Positions 32,221 to 41,493 of a DNA stretch of 64,000 bases are shown here, piece after piece. The stretch spans positions 166,537 through 230,536 of the forward strand of contig DBDJ01000072.1 in NCBI GenBank assembly GCA_002293525.1. The letters run 5' to 3'. The stretch is from Lachnospiraceae bacterium UBA935 (GTDB lineage Bacteria > Bacillota > Clostridia > Lachnospirales > Lachnospiraceae). How positions within the stretch are numbered: the first letter of the stretch is position 1; each line of letters opens with the position of its first letter. The position numbers and the translations under genes were made by a program. The notes under the pieces were generated by a model. The model searched no databases, was not told the DNA's origin, and saw only the letters and a program-made list of their open reading frames with translations.

Positions 32221-33849
32221 ATGACGGATAGCCTTGCCAGCCGGCCGGCACAGCGATTTTACAAAATAATGATTGTGGACGATGAAGCGGACGTACGCGA
32301 GGGCATCGTCAGCCTGATCGACTGGGACGGCCTGGGCTATTCGGTCATCGCCGAGGCAGAAAACGGCTGGGATGCTTTGGAAAAAGCCGAAGCCCAGCGG
32401 GTAGATGTCGTGCTCACCGACATCCGCATGCCTTTCCTGGACGGGCTGGAGATGAGCCGCCAGCTGACAAAACTGTATCCCGGTGTCCTGATCATTATCC
32501 TGTCAGGTTATGATGAATTTGAATACGCAAAAGCCGCCATCCGGCTGAACGTCGTCGAATATGTCCTGAAGCCGGTCAACGTAGCGGAATTGACGGAAGT
32601 CCTGGCCAAGGTCAGGCAGCGTCTGGACGATACCATTGCCCAGCAACAGAACATCGATTTCCTGCAAGGGCTGTATCAGGAATCGCTGCCTCTGACCAGG
32701 GAACGTTTTCTGACCGAACTGATGTGGGGGATGGTGCCCGAGGATATTATTGAGCAGCAGTTACAGCGATACGGCCTGCAGCTTAGCGGCGCGGCCGCTT
32801 ATGCCGTCGCTTTGTTTGAAGTCGGCCGCAGCAAAAAAAGTACTGTCTCCAAAGAACTGATCCCCATCCTGATCCGTCAGATCGTGGAAAAAGAGCTGGA
32901 CGGCCGCTGCCGCTGCACGGTCTTTCTCAGCTCTTTATATATTATTGCCGTGACCGCCTGGGAAACCGGCGACCCGGCGGCCCCGCTTGTCAGTATTGCC
33001 AATGAGGTCTGCACCCACTGTCAGCAAGCACTGGATATCATCGTGACCGCCGGGATCGGACGCAGCTACCCTACTGTCCGCCAGGCCGGGGATTCCTTTC
33101 TGGATGCGCGGGAAGCCTTGGAGTATAAAGCGGTAACGGGAGAAGGGAATGCCATCTATATCCACGACATGGAACGAACCGGGCTTCCGGTTCCGGCATT
33201 GGATGACCAGGAAGAGGAGCGGCTGGCGCACATGGTCAAGTTCGGCTCCCGGGATCAGCTGCGCCTTTACATTGCCGAAATTACCGTCCGCTTCGCCAAA
33301 TTGGACGAATGGGGCCGGCAGATGTATGCCTACAGCCTGTTCGGCATCCTTTACCGGCTTGTGCGCCGGTACGACCTGTCGCAAACCCTCAAGATCCGGG
33401 ACATGCTGAGAAACTTCCGGGACGTCACCGACGATATCAAGGACGGAGCGCCGGTATGCGCCTGGCTCTATGAAATATGTGAGGCCCTGAGCGAACTGAT
33501 CAGCTACAAACGGGAACGGGCCCCCCTGAATCTGGTAGAGGAAGCCAAACGTTTTATCGGCGAACATTATGCGGATTGTGAAATGTCGGTAGATCGCCTG
33601 TGCGAACACCTTTATGTGAGCCAGTCCTATTTTTCCACCGTGTTTAAACGGGAAACAGGGATCAGTTATGTCCAGTATCTCACCGAATTACGGCTGAACC
33701 GAGCGGTGGAGCTGCTTAAGACGACCGATGAAAAAACCTATGCTATAGCCCAGCTTGTGGGCTATGATGAACCGAATTACTTCAGTTACGTGTTCAAGAA
33801 AAAATACGGTGTGCCGCCGACAAAATACCGCGGCGCCGACAGGTTCTGA
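32221..33849 (+). CDS. YesN-type AraC-family response regulator
   Basis: A 542-residue regulator. The N-terminal receiver (residues 15-135) has the acidic pair in IVDDEADV, the phospho-Asp in VLTDIRMPFLDG and Lys in VLKPV. A long middle linker follows, and the C-terminal AraC-type double helix-turn-helix (residues 440-540) reads L-Y-V-S-Q-S-Y-F-S-T-V-F-K and Y-D-E-P-N-Y-F-S-Y-V-F-K-K-K-Y. It pairs with the kinase that starts 2 bases after its stop. Such pairs usually control adjacent sugar-transport genes, here the mgl system. Confidence 0.93.
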   Translation: MTDSLASRPAQRFYKIMIVDDEADVREGIVSLIDWDGLGYSVIAEAENGWDALEKAEAQRVDVVLTDIRMPFLDGLEMSRQLTKLYPGVLIIILSGYDEFEYAKAAIRLNVVEYVLKPVNVAELTEVLAKVRQRLDDTIAQQQNIDFLQGLYQESLPLTRERFLTELMWGMVPEDIIEQQLQRYGLQLSGAAAYAVALFEVGRSKKSTVSKELIPILIRQIVEKELDGRCRCTVFLSSLYIIAVTAWETGDPAAPLVSIANEVCTHCQQALDIIVTAGIGRSYPTVRQAGDSFLDAREALEYKAVTGEGNAIYIHDMERTGLPVPALDDQEEERLAHMVKFGSRDQLRLYIAEITVRFAKLDEWGRQMYAYSLFGILYRLVRRYDLSQTLKIRDMLRNFRDVTDDIKDGAPVCAWLYEICEALSELISYKRERAPLNLVEEAKRFIGEHYADCEMSVDRLCEHLYVSQSYFSTVFKRETGISYVQYLTELRLNRAVELLKTTDEKTYAIAQLVGYDEPNYFSYVFKKKYGVPPTKYRGADRF

Positions 33850-33851
33850 TT

Positions 33852-35627
33852 ATGATAAAATATTTTGTGAATAAAATATACCATTTTTATCACGAGAGCA
33901 GCATCCGGGCGATTGTCTTCCTTACCTTTACCATAGCGGCGCTGGTTGCTCTTCTGATGATGGGAATGACGCTGTTCTGGCAGTTTTCCCGACAGCTTTC
34001 CTCCAATCTGAGCAATGAGAACCAAAGTATTGTCGAATATGCCAACCGTTCCCTGAATTCCTATCTGTCCAATATGATACATCTTGCCGACTCGGTAAGC
34101 TACGGCGCCGTCAGGAATATTGACATCACTTCTCCTGACGCCGGCCGCCAGCTGGAACTTCTATATGATGCCAACAGCAATCTGATTCATAATATCACCC
34201 TGTTTTCGCCCGCATGCCAAGTATTGGCGACCGCACCGGCGGGAAAACCTCAAGCTGACTTGTCCGTTGCGGACGAGACATGGTTTACGGATGCCCTGGC
34301 CAGTACGGAAAACCTGCATTTTTCCCCGCCGGTGGTAGAGCAGTTCTTCGCCGGAACCGGTGAGCCATATACTTGGGTCATTCCCTTAAGCTGTGCCGCC
34401 GAGTATACGGAGGGTAAGACTTCCAAAACCGGCGTCGTACTGATCAACTTGCGTTACAGCGGTCTGGCCGACCTGTTCAACGACATCACCTTAAGCGACG
34501 GCGGTTATATCTTCCTAGCCGACAGCGACGGCAAGATTATCTATCATCCCCGCCATCAGCTGCTGGCCGCCGGACTGGCCGAAGAACCAGGAACCATGCT
34601 GGCCGGCCAAAGCGGACGCCACAGCGAGGGCCGCCGGGAGATTATCATCCGCTCCGCCGGCTATACCGGCTGGTCCGTGATTGCTGTTATTCCGCTCAGC
34701 CGGCTGACCTTTGATATCCAGCAGAACCTTTTATTTTTGCTGGCTATCATGCTGATGTATTTTGCCCTGCTGATCTGGGTAAACGCTTTTCTTTCGGAAA
34801 AGCTGACTGATCCGGTCAAGAAACTGGAACAGTCGGTACTTGATGTGGAATCGGGGCACTATCCGCTAGAAATCTATGAGGGCGGCTCCCATGAGATTCA
34901 GCACCTGGGGCATTCCATCCGTCAGATGACCAAGCTGATTCAAAAACAGGCCGATGACATTGCCGAGGAGCGGATCCACGAGCAGAAAAGCAAGCTGAAT
35001 ATCCTGCAGGCCCAGATTAACCCGCATTTCTTGTACAATACCCTGGACATCATCGTCTGGTTTATTGAAAAACAACGTTACCCGGAAGCCCTGCAAGCAG
35101 TGTCCGCCTTAGGCCGGTTTTTCCGCCTGAGCTTAAGTCAGGGCAAGGATATGATCGTCGTGCGGGATGAACTGGAACATGTGCGTAATTACCTGACCAT
35201 ACAGAAGATGCGCTATAAGAATAAATTTGAATTTTATATCGACGCGGCGGAAGAAACCTTGGATAAACTTTGTGTCAAATTGGTGCTGCAGCCGCTGGTT
35301 GAAAATGCCATCTATCACAGTATCGACTTTATGACCGATAACGACGGGGAGATTGTTATCTCGTCCCGACTCGACGGCGACTGTCTTTGCCTGACCGTCA
35401 AAGACAATGGCTTGGGGATTGCACCGGAGCGGGTGCCGAAACTGCTTAGCGAAAACGCGACCTTCAGCAAAGGCTCCGGTGTCGGCCTCAAAAATGTCCA
35501 TGAACGGATCACCCTGTATTTCGGTAAAGAATATGGCGTGGTCATCCACAGCGAGCCGGATGTCGGTACTCTGGTCACGATCCGGATGCCCGTTATTCCC
35601 GGCCCAGAAAAGGAGGAACCGCGATGA
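33852..35627 (+). CDS. YesM/LytS-type sensor histidine kinase
   Basis: A 591-residue kinase. TM1 is near residues 18-42, an extracytoplasmic Cache-like sensor spans about 45-290, TM2 is near 295-317, HAMP at 318-370. The His_kinase domain has the phospho-His in A-Q-I-N-P-H-F-L-Y-N-T-L-D (about residue 395), and the HATPase shows V-K-D-N-G-L-G-I and G-S-G-V-G-L-K-N-V. It overlaps the next gene by 4 bases (ATGA), so kinase and anchored sugar-binding protein are made together and probably form one sensor. Confidence 0.93.
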   Translation: MIKYFVNKIYHFYHESSIRAIVFLTFTIAALVALLMMGMTLFWQFSRQLSSNLSNENQSIVEYANRSLNSYLSNMIHLADSVSYGAVRNIDITSPDAGRQLELLYDANSNLIHNITLFSPACQVLATAPAGKPQADLSVADETWFTDALASTENLHFSPPVVEQFFAGTGEPYTWVIPLSCAAEYTEGKTSKTGVVLINLRYSGLADLFNDITLSDGGYIFLADSDGKIIYHPRHQLLAAGLAEEPGTMLAGQSGRHSEGRREIIIRSAGYTGWSVIAVIPLSRLTFDIQQNLLFLLAIMLMYFALLIWVNAFLSEKLTDPVKKLEQSVLDVESGHYPLEIYEGGSHEIQHLGHSIRQMTKLIQKQADDIAEERIHEQKSKLNILQAQINPHFLYNTLDIIVWFIEKQRYPEALQAVSALGRFFRLSLSQGKDMIVVRDELEHVRNYLTIQKMRYKNKFEFYIDAAEETLDKLCVKLVLQPLVENAIYHSIDFMTDNDGEIVISSRLDGDCLCLTVKDNGLGIAPERVPKLLSENATFSKGSGVGLKNVHERITLYFGKEYGVVIHSEPDVGTLVTIRMPVIPGPEKEEPR

Positions 35628-36538
35628 AGCTGCGTAGCGATCGGCTTATTCCGCTTTACCTGCTCTTAGCTGCCGCCGTTTTGCTGTTTGCGGCATTGTA
35701 TCAAAATACCCGGTCGGCAGAACCGCCGCAGGTATATAATGTCTCTGTTCTGGTACAGGCTTCTGGCGACCGTTTTGCCAAGGGACTGGAACAAGCGGCC
35801 TTGGATCTGAACGTGGATCTGCGTTCGGTAACGAGCTATACGACTTACAAGCGCACCGAACAGCTGGAATATTTGCGGCGGGAATTGGAAAACCAAGCCG
35901 ATGCGGTGGTGATCTATGCCGAGGACAGCGCCGCTGTCACTTCTTTCCTGAACAGCCAGCAGTCGCCGGTGATCGTCACCTATGGGCGGCCGCTGGAAAC
36001 ACTGACCAGTATTCATCCCCATATCGGTGCCGACGATATGGAACTGGGCAGACGGCTGGGTGAACAGATCATACATAACGAGGCCAGCTTCTGCCTGATT
36101 TTACTGCCGCTCATTACCGACCGCACCCATAGCCGTCGGCTGGAAGGCTTGAAGGCTGTCCTGGAGGAAAATCAGCTTCCCTTCAGCGTCCAGATCCAGG
36201 AAACACCGGCGCGATATCAGTCGTATACGGAAAGCGGACAGATGGCCGTTGCCGCGCTGGATGAAGCCCTTCTGGTACCGATGTGTGAGGCAGCGCCTCA
36301 GGACGCGCTGCTGTTTGGAATCGGCTTTGTGGATGAAGCAAGGACGTCGCTGGCAAACGGCCGCATCACCGGCCTCGTTGTCTTCAGCGAGTTTGAAGCC
36401 GGCTATCTTAGCCTGAAGGCCGCTGTAGAAATGGTTAAGACCGGAACAGCTATCGATCAGCAGCTGGAAATCTATGATGTTACTGTTGCTGATATGTATC
36501 AGGAACCGCTCGTTCACGTATTGTTTCCTATAGGCTAA
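35624..36538 (+). CDS. Membrane-anchored periplasmic sugar-binding protein (sensor accessory)
   Basis: A 304-residue protein with an uncleaved-looking N-terminal anchor (residues 10-28, no lipobox Cys), then a type I periplasmic-binding fold: YNVSVLVQASGDRFAKGLEQAA, QADAVVIYAEDS and HIGADDMELGRRLGEQI. It is translationally coupled to the kinase. In Clostridium beijerinckii an anchored xylose-binding protein (XylFII) docks onto LytS and signals to YesN. The same gene order here makes a comparable three-component sensor likely, with the ligand probably a hexose, given the mgl genes downstream. Confidence 0.82.
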   Translation: MKLRSDRLIPLYLLLAAAVLLFAALYQNTRSAEPPQVYNVSVLVQASGDRFAKGLEQAALDLNVDLRSVTSYTTYKRTEQLEYLRRELENQADAVVIYAEDSAAVTSFLNSQQSPVIVTYGRPLETLTSIHPHIGADDMELGRRLGEQIIHNEASFCLILLPLITDRTHSRRLEGLKAVLEENQLPFSVQIQETPARYQSYTESGQMAVAALDEALLVPMCEAAPQDALLFGIGFVDEARTSLANGRITGLVVFSEFEAGYLSLKAAVEMVKTGTAIDQQLEIYDVTVADMYQEPLVHVLFPIG

Positions 36539-36652
36539 AACGTGAAGAATATCTAAGGCGGCCTAGTACGTCGCTTAAGATATACTAAATCACGAAAAAA
36601 TTGGTATAGGAGAACGTGGGGTGTTCTTCTCACATGACTTGAAGGAGATGGG

Positions 36653-37687
36653 ATGAAGGGTCTAAAACCGCTTGTATTGTTGTTTTTACTTTTACTATTG
36701 TTTGTCGGGGGGATGCTGGTTTTCTTTTGGAGCGCCGGGACTGAGAGCCGGGCCGGGCAGCCGATGAAGGTCGGGGTTTTTGTGTATGACATGAGCGATC
36801 CCTTTATGGCGACGATGATTGACAGCTTGAACTTGCTGGCTGATGATGCCGCAACTGGATCTGACAGGCGTTTTTATTTTAATGTCAATGATGCCAAGCT
36901 AAGCCAGACGGCGCAGAACCGGCAGATTGAGCGCTGTCTGGCCCTTGATTATGATGTGCTGTGCGTTAACCTGGTAGACAGGACCAGTGCGGCTTATGTG
37001 ATCGACAAGGCGATGGAAGCGGATGTGCCGGTGGTCTTCTTTAACCGTGAGCCGGTTGAGGCTGACATGGAAAAATGGGAGCGGATCTACTATGTCGGAA
37101 CCGATGCGGCGATGAACGGCACGATGGAAGGCCAGATCGTCGTCGATACCTATCAGGCCGATCCCGATGCGATTGATAAGAATGGGGACGGCGCGGTTCA
37201 GTACATCATGATTGAAGGGGAATTCCGACATCAGGATGCCGTTTTACGGACGAAAGCCTCCGTGCAGACGATATTGGAAGCCGGGATCAGGCTGGAGAAG
37301 CTGGATGGCGGGATCGCCAATTGGAGTCGTGAAGAAGCGACCGTATTGGCTTCGGGTTATTTTGACAGATATGGAACGCAGATTGAACTGATCCTATGTA
37401 ACAATGACGACATGGCATTAGGAGTGCTGGATGCTGTTGCTGAGATCGGATTGGATTTCAGCAATGTTGTTGGGGTCAACGGAAATCAAGAGTGTCTGGC
37501 AGCCATCAACGAACAGAAAATGCTGGGAACCGTCGTCATTGATGCCCCTGCCCATGCCGAGCTGATTTTTGACGTAACCTGCGCCTTGCTGGACGGCAGC
37601 GACCCGCAGCAGCTGATAAGCAATATGACTGATGACCGTATTGTCAGGGCGCCGATGTACACTGTCACGAAAACAGGAACGCAATAA
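36653..37687 (+). CDS. Galactose/glucose-binding protein homologue (MglB-like), membrane anchored
   Basis: A 344-residue protein with a hydrophobic N-terminal anchor (residues 7-29) that lacks a lipobox cysteine. The binding domain resembles MglB: VGVFVYDMSDPFMATMIDSL, V-F-F-N-R-E-P, and an EF-hand-like calcium loop D-K-N-G-D-G-A-V-Q-Y (about residue 180) like that of MglB. R-H-Q-D-A-V-L-R-T, C-N-N-D-D-M-A-L-G and VVGVNGN also fit. The lipoprotein-type mglB downstream is broken, so this gene may be the only intact MglB-like receptor in the locus. GAAGGAG lies before the ATG. Confidence 0.85.
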   Translation: MKGLKPLVLLFLLLLLFVGGMLVFFWSAGTESRAGQPMKVGVFVYDMSDPFMATMIDSLNLLADDAATGSDRRFYFNVNDAKLSQTAQNRQIERCLALDYDVLCVNLVDRTSAAYVIDKAMEADVPVVFFNREPVEADMEKWERIYYVGTDAAMNGTMEGQIVVDTYQADPDAIDKNGDGAVQYIMIEGEFRHQDAVLRTKASVQTILEAGIRLEKLDGGIANWSREEATVLASGYFDRYGTQIELILCNNDDMALGVLDAVAEIGLDFSNVVGVNGNQECLAAINEQKMLGTVVIDAPAHAELIFDVTCALLDGSDPQQLISNMTDDRIVRAPMYTVTKTGTQ

Positions 37688-37781
37688 GATGATCGACAAA
37701 AAATCAGAAGATTTTTATAGAATCTCAGAAGAATTTTATATGGCATTATGAAGGTATCAGCTGCATACTATACATAATAAC

Positions 37782-37809
37782 TGAAAAGGACGGATTAACC
37801 GTTCTTTTC
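37782..37809 (+). terminator. Hairpin before the mglB remnant
   Basis: GAAAAGGACGG pairs with CCGTTCTTTTC across a 5-base loop, followed by a T-rich stretch. It may terminate the upstream receptor gene or attenuate the mgl genes. Confidence 0.55.
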
Positions 37810-37830
37810 TTACAAATAAGGAGGAAACAC

Positions 37831-38420
37831 ATGTTTAAAAAAGTTATTAGTGTATTTGTAGCAGTATCTATGTTACTATCAGTTATGCTGATGTCCGGCT
37901 GTGCTTCGGGCGACACCTACAAAGTCGGGGTGTCTATTATCAGTTCAACGACAACTTTATGACTTTGTACCGTAATGAGATTGAAGCTTATTTCAAGACT
38001 CTGGAAACCGATACGGTGAAATACGAGGTTACCATCATGGACGCTGCCAACGACATGGCAACCCAGGCCAGCCAAGTCGATAACTTCATTGCCCAGGGCG
38101 TGGACGTTATGATTATTAACCTGGTACAGTCCTCTTCTGCTGCGACGATCACCGAAAAAGCGGAAGCAGCCAATATCCCTGTTGTTTACATCAACCGTGA
38201 ACCGTCTGCCGAAGACATGGAAGCATCTGAGAATATCACCTACGTCGGTGTCGATGCTCTTGACGAATGCGTAGAAATGGTTGAAGCCGGAACGATGACC
38301 GGAACCGTGCTTAACGATCATATCGGCCAGTCACACGGAGCAGTTGATGCCGCCATTGACTTCATCAACGGCAACGCTGTCGAAAAGTATATCTGGGTTG
38401 ACTATCAAAAAGTTAACTAA
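37831..38420 (+). pseudogene. mglB: Broken mglB (galactose-binding lipoprotein)
   Basis: The start is intact: AAGGAGG, ATG, signal peptide and lipobox L-M-S-G-C-A. A missing base near 37937-37940 shifts the frame, giving a stop at 37960-37962 after 43 codons. The correct frame resumes as Y-Q-F-N-D-N-F-M-T-L-Y-R-N-E and runs to 38420. There is also an in-frame internal deletion. The protein jumps from N-I-T-Y-V-G (start of the hinge region) straight to V-D-A-L-D-E-C-V-E-M-V (near the C-terminus), removing roughly 125-130 residues compared with the gene at 36653, including the calcium loop. Both lesions make it non-functional. A sequencing or assembly error could explain the frameshift but hardly the deletion. 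Confidence 0.85.
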
Positions 38421-38456
38421 TATTTCAAAACGATAACAACAAAATAATAGTCTGAT

Positions 38457-38500
38457 TTTACCGTGCGGCGGCCATCATTATAGGCCTTCGCACGGTAAAA
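38457..38500 (+). other. Strong intercistronic hairpin between mglB remnant and mglA
   Basis: TTTTACCGTGCG (38457-38468) pairs perfectly with CGCACGGTAAAA (38489-38500), and the inside also pairs (GGCC...GGCC). Hairpins after binding-protein genes often stabilise the upstream mRNA and reduce ATPase/permease expression; that role is inferred here. Confidence 0.8.
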
Positions 38501-38515
38501 AGTAAGGTGAGGAAA

Positions 38516-40024
38516 ATGCCTGATTATTTAATTGAAATGAACGGCATCAGTAAATCATTCCCCGGAGTCAAGGCCTTAGACGGGGTTAATTTAAAATTGC
38601 GGCCCGGAGCAGTTCACGCGCTGATGGGCGAAAACGGCGCCGGAAAATCGACCCTGATGAAATGCTTGTTTGGTATATATTCGATGGACGAAGGTGAAAT
38701 CCTTTTAAATGGCCAGCATACTCGGATACTGAATCCTTTTGACGCACTGAAGAAGGGGATTGCCATGGTTCATCAGGAACTGCAGCCCATACCGGAGCGT
38801 TCCATTGCCGAAAACATGTTTTGTGGCCGCTATCCTTATAAAAACTTCGGCATCAAAGTGGTTGACCATGCCCGAATGTACCAAGAGACGGCAGCAGCTC
38901 TGGAACGGATCGGCCTTAATTTTGATCCGCGCCGTAAGCTGGGCGAGCTTTCGGTTTCGCAGATGCAGCTGATCGAAATCGGCAAGGCGATTTCGGTAGG
39001 CGCCAAGGTTATTATTATGGATGAACCGACATCGTCGCTGACCCAGGCCGAAGTCGAGACGCTGTTTTCCATTATTAACATCCTGCGCAACGAAGGCTGT
39101 GCCATTGTCTATATATCGCATAAGATGGATGAAATCCTGCGGATATCCGACGAAGTAACGATTATGCGGGACGGCAAATATATCGGGACCTGGCCGGCGG
39201 CGGAACTGACGACCGACAAAATCATTACCCACATGGTCGGCCGCCAGATGACCAATCTCTACCCCGAAAGAGACAATAAACCGGGCGAAGTGGTGCTGAC
39301 AGTGGCGGATTATACCTCTATTCATCCCAAATCATTCCGGAACGCCGGATTTACGCTGCGAAAAGGTGAGATCCTGGGGATCTGCGGTCTGGTCGGAGCC
39401 CAGCGGACGGAACTGATGGAGGGCATCTTCGGCTTACGGGCCTCCGTGTCCGGAACGGTCAATTATCAGGGTAAGAAAATCAAGATCCGTCGTCCGAAGG
39501 ATGCTATTGATAACGGGATTGCTTTGTTGACAGAAGAACGAAGGGCAACGGGAATCTTTGGAGTGCTATCGATTTCCGATAATGTCGCAATTGCGTCCCT
39601 GAGCAAGTACCTGAAATATCTGATTATGCTTGACGGTAAAAAAATCAACGCATTAGTCCATGATAATATCAAAAAACTGAATATTAAAACCCCAAGTGAG
39701 AAAACCCAGATCCAGTCACTGTCCGGCGGCAACCAGCAGAAAGTCATCATCAGCCGCTGGCTGGCCAACGACCCGGACATCCTCATCATGGATGAGCCGA
39801 CCCGCGGGATTGACGTCGGGGCCAAATATGAAATCTATACGATCATCGCCGATCTGGCCAAGCGTGGAAAAAGCATTATTATGATCAGCTCCGAGATGCA
39901 GGAAATTATCGGGATGGCTGACCGCGTCATGGTTATGTGTGACGGCATAATCACTGGATTTGTGGAAAATGATGATATGACGCAGGAAAAAATCATGGAA
40001 TTGGCGACACGCTTTGAAAACTGA
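38516..40024 (+). CDS. mglA: Galactose-type ABC transporter ATPase (tandem ABC)
   Basis: A 502-residue protein with two ABC domains. The first has Walker A G-E-N-G-A-G-K-S-T, signature L-S-V-S-Q-M-Q and Walker B V-I-I-M-D-E-P-T. The second has a degenerate Walker A (C-G-L-V-G-A-Q-R-T-E), signature L-S-G-G-N-Q-Q-K and I-L-I-M-D-E-P-T-R-G-I-D-V-G. This is the MglA/RbsA/AraG pattern. It energises sugar import with the MglC permease. The start at 38516 follows AGGTGAGG. A strong hairpin lies just upstream. Confidence 0.95.
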   Translation: MPDYLIEMNGISKSFPGVKALDGVNLKLRPGAVHALMGENGAGKSTLMKCLFGIYSMDEGEILLNGQHTRILNPFDALKKGIAMVHQELQPIPERSIAENMFCGRYPYKNFGIKVVDHARMYQETAAALERIGLNFDPRRKLGELSVSQMQLIEIGKAISVGAKVIIMDEPTSSLTQAEVETLFSIINILRNEGCAIVYISHKMDEILRISDEVTIMRDGKYIGTWPAAELTTDKIITHMVGRQMTNLYPERDNKPGEVVLTVADYTSIHPKSFRNAGFTLRKGEILGICGLVGAQRTELMEGIFGLRASVSGTVNYQGKKIKIRRPKDAIDNGIALLTEERRATGIFGVLSISDNVAIASLSKYLKYLIMLDGKKINALVHDNIKKLNIKTPSEKTQIQSLSGGNQQKVIISRWLANDPDILIMDEPTRGIDVGAKYEIYTIIADLAKRGKSIIMISSEMQEIIGMADRVMVMCDGIITGFVENDDMTQEKIMELATRFEN

Positions 40025-40039
40025 AAGTAGGTAAGCTAT

Positions 40040-41029
40040 ATGAACTCAAAAAAACTCAAAACAATATTCTTAAATAACGCTATTGTCATTATGCTGATAT
40101 TGGTTTCCATCGTGGTCGGTATCATACGGCCGGGATTTTTTTCCGATGCCAATGCCAGAAATTTAATTGTCAATACCGCCGTCCGCTTTATTATCGCCCT
40201 AGGGGTTTCAGGCTGTCTGATTACCAAGGGTACCGACCTGTCAGCCGGCCGTGCGGTGGGATTGGCGGCCTGTCTGGGAGCAACTTTCTTACAACGTGCC
40301 GATTATACCGGCAGGGTATATGCCGACATGCCGGAATTTAGCCTGATCCTGGTGCTATTGGGGGTCATCTTGATTACCACCTGTTTCGGCATGTTTAACG
40401 GACTTATCATTTCCTATCTCAAAGTTCCTCCCTTTATTACTACTCTGGGAACCCAGACCATCATATACGGAATCTGCCTGGTCTTTACCGGAGCACAGCC
40501 GATCGGCGGATTACGGAAAGACTATACCACCCTTTCGACAGGAGCAGTGGGCGGAATCCAGTGGATTCCCTATCTAGGCGTTATTGCCCTTGTCTTAGGG
40601 ATCATTATGTTTTTTGTTTACGGACACACCCGCCACGGCAAAAATATGTATGCCATCGGTGGCAATGAAAACGCCGCCGAAGTAAGCGGTGTCAATACCA
40701 CCAAGACCAAAATCCTCATCTATGCGACAGCCGGAGCTTTATATGGGTTTGCCGGCTTCCTGCTGGGAGCCAAGGCCGGCGGGGCTTCCGTGAATATCGG
40801 TTTTGGTTACGAACTGGAGGCCATTGCCGGCTGTACCATCGGCGGTGTTTCCACAAACGGCGGCGTCGGCCGGATCTCCGGCATCCTGGTCGGCGTTCTG
40901 GTCTTTGAACTGTTAAAGATCGCCATGCAGTTTGTCGGCGTTGAGCCGTCCTACACCTATATCGTCCAAGGTATCGTGATTATCGTCGCCGTTGCCCTGG
41001 ATATCCGCAAATATGTCGCTAAGAAGTAA
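40040..41029 (+). CDS. mglC: Galactose-type ABC transporter permease
   Basis: A 329-residue integral membrane protein with about ten membrane segments, of the BPD_transp_2 family. It contains L-S-A-G-R-A-V-G-L and the cytoplasmic EAA-like loop A-I-G-G-N-E-N-A-A-E-V-S-G-V-N near residue 215, typical of MglC/RbsC. It follows mglA by 15 bases. It needs a binding protein for import, and the cognate mglB is broken. Confidence 0.93.
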   Translation: MNSKKLKTIFLNNAIVIMLILVSIVVGIIRPGFFSDANARNLIVNTAVRFIIALGVSGCLITKGTDLSAGRAVGLAACLGATFLQRADYTGRVYADMPEFSLILVLLGVILITTCFGMFNGLIISYLKVPPFITTLGTQTIIYGICLVFTGAQPIGGLRKDYTTLSTGAVGGIQWIPYLGVIALVLGIIMFFVYGHTRHGKNMYAIGGNENAAEVSGVNTTKTKILIYATAGALYGFAGFLLGAKAGGASVNIGFGYELEAIAGCTIGGVSTNGGVGRISGILVGVLVFELLKIAMQFVGVEPSYTYIVQGIVIIVAVALDIRKYVAKK

Positions 41030-41128
41030 GGATAAGCAAGTGGAAGTAATAGAAAGAATTCGTATGTGTAAGTAAGAATTAGTATGTATCAGTAAGAATT
41101 CTCAGCTAAACTCCTGAAAGGATGATAC

Positions 41129-41443
41129 ATGGAAAACGACAAGCAGAATGACCTGCAACAGGAAGACCAGACTATACCTCTTGCGGAAGCCGGTAAGGAT
41201 GAGCAAGATATGATCACTGCTGAAACAAGCACTGAAGGCTCAGACATGGCTCTTGAGGTAACAAGCACTGACGGTCATAGCAATATGGCGTCTGATACAG
41301 GGCCGCCCAAAGGGTTAAAAGAAAATTTATATGATAAAATACCTTTGACCGTCAAACAATTGGATATTATTATCATCCTGCTGATTCTTGCATTTATATT
41401 TTTCTTCGTTGTTGGAGCCCTGAAAGGAAGAGGGATTTTGTAA
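41129..41443 (+). CDS. Small tail-anchored membrane protein after mglC
   Basis: A 104-residue protein. The first 60 residues are acidic, Thr/Ser-rich and probably disordered. The C-terminal part (LYDKIPLTVKQLDIIIILL and on) is one membrane segment ending G-R-G-I-L. It has GAAAGGATG before the ATG and a terminator just after. I do not recognise a named family. The position suggests a partner of the sugar-uptake system, but nothing in the sequence proves it. Confidence 0.6.
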   Translation: MENDKQNDLQQEDQTIPLAEAGKDEQDMITAETSTEGSDMALEVTSTDGHSNMASDTGPPKGLKENLYDKIPLTVKQLDIIIILLILAFIFFFVVGALKGRGIL

Positions 41444-41460
41444 GGCTTTTCCATCAGCAG

Positions 41461-41493
41461 AGAGCCGCTTATCATTCCGGATAAGCGGTTCTT
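41461..41493 (+). terminator. Terminator of the mgl operon
   Basis: AGAGCCGCTTATC pairs with GATAAGCGGTTCT, 18 bases after the small membrane-protein gene, and is followed by TTATGATAT. Confidence 0.8.
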
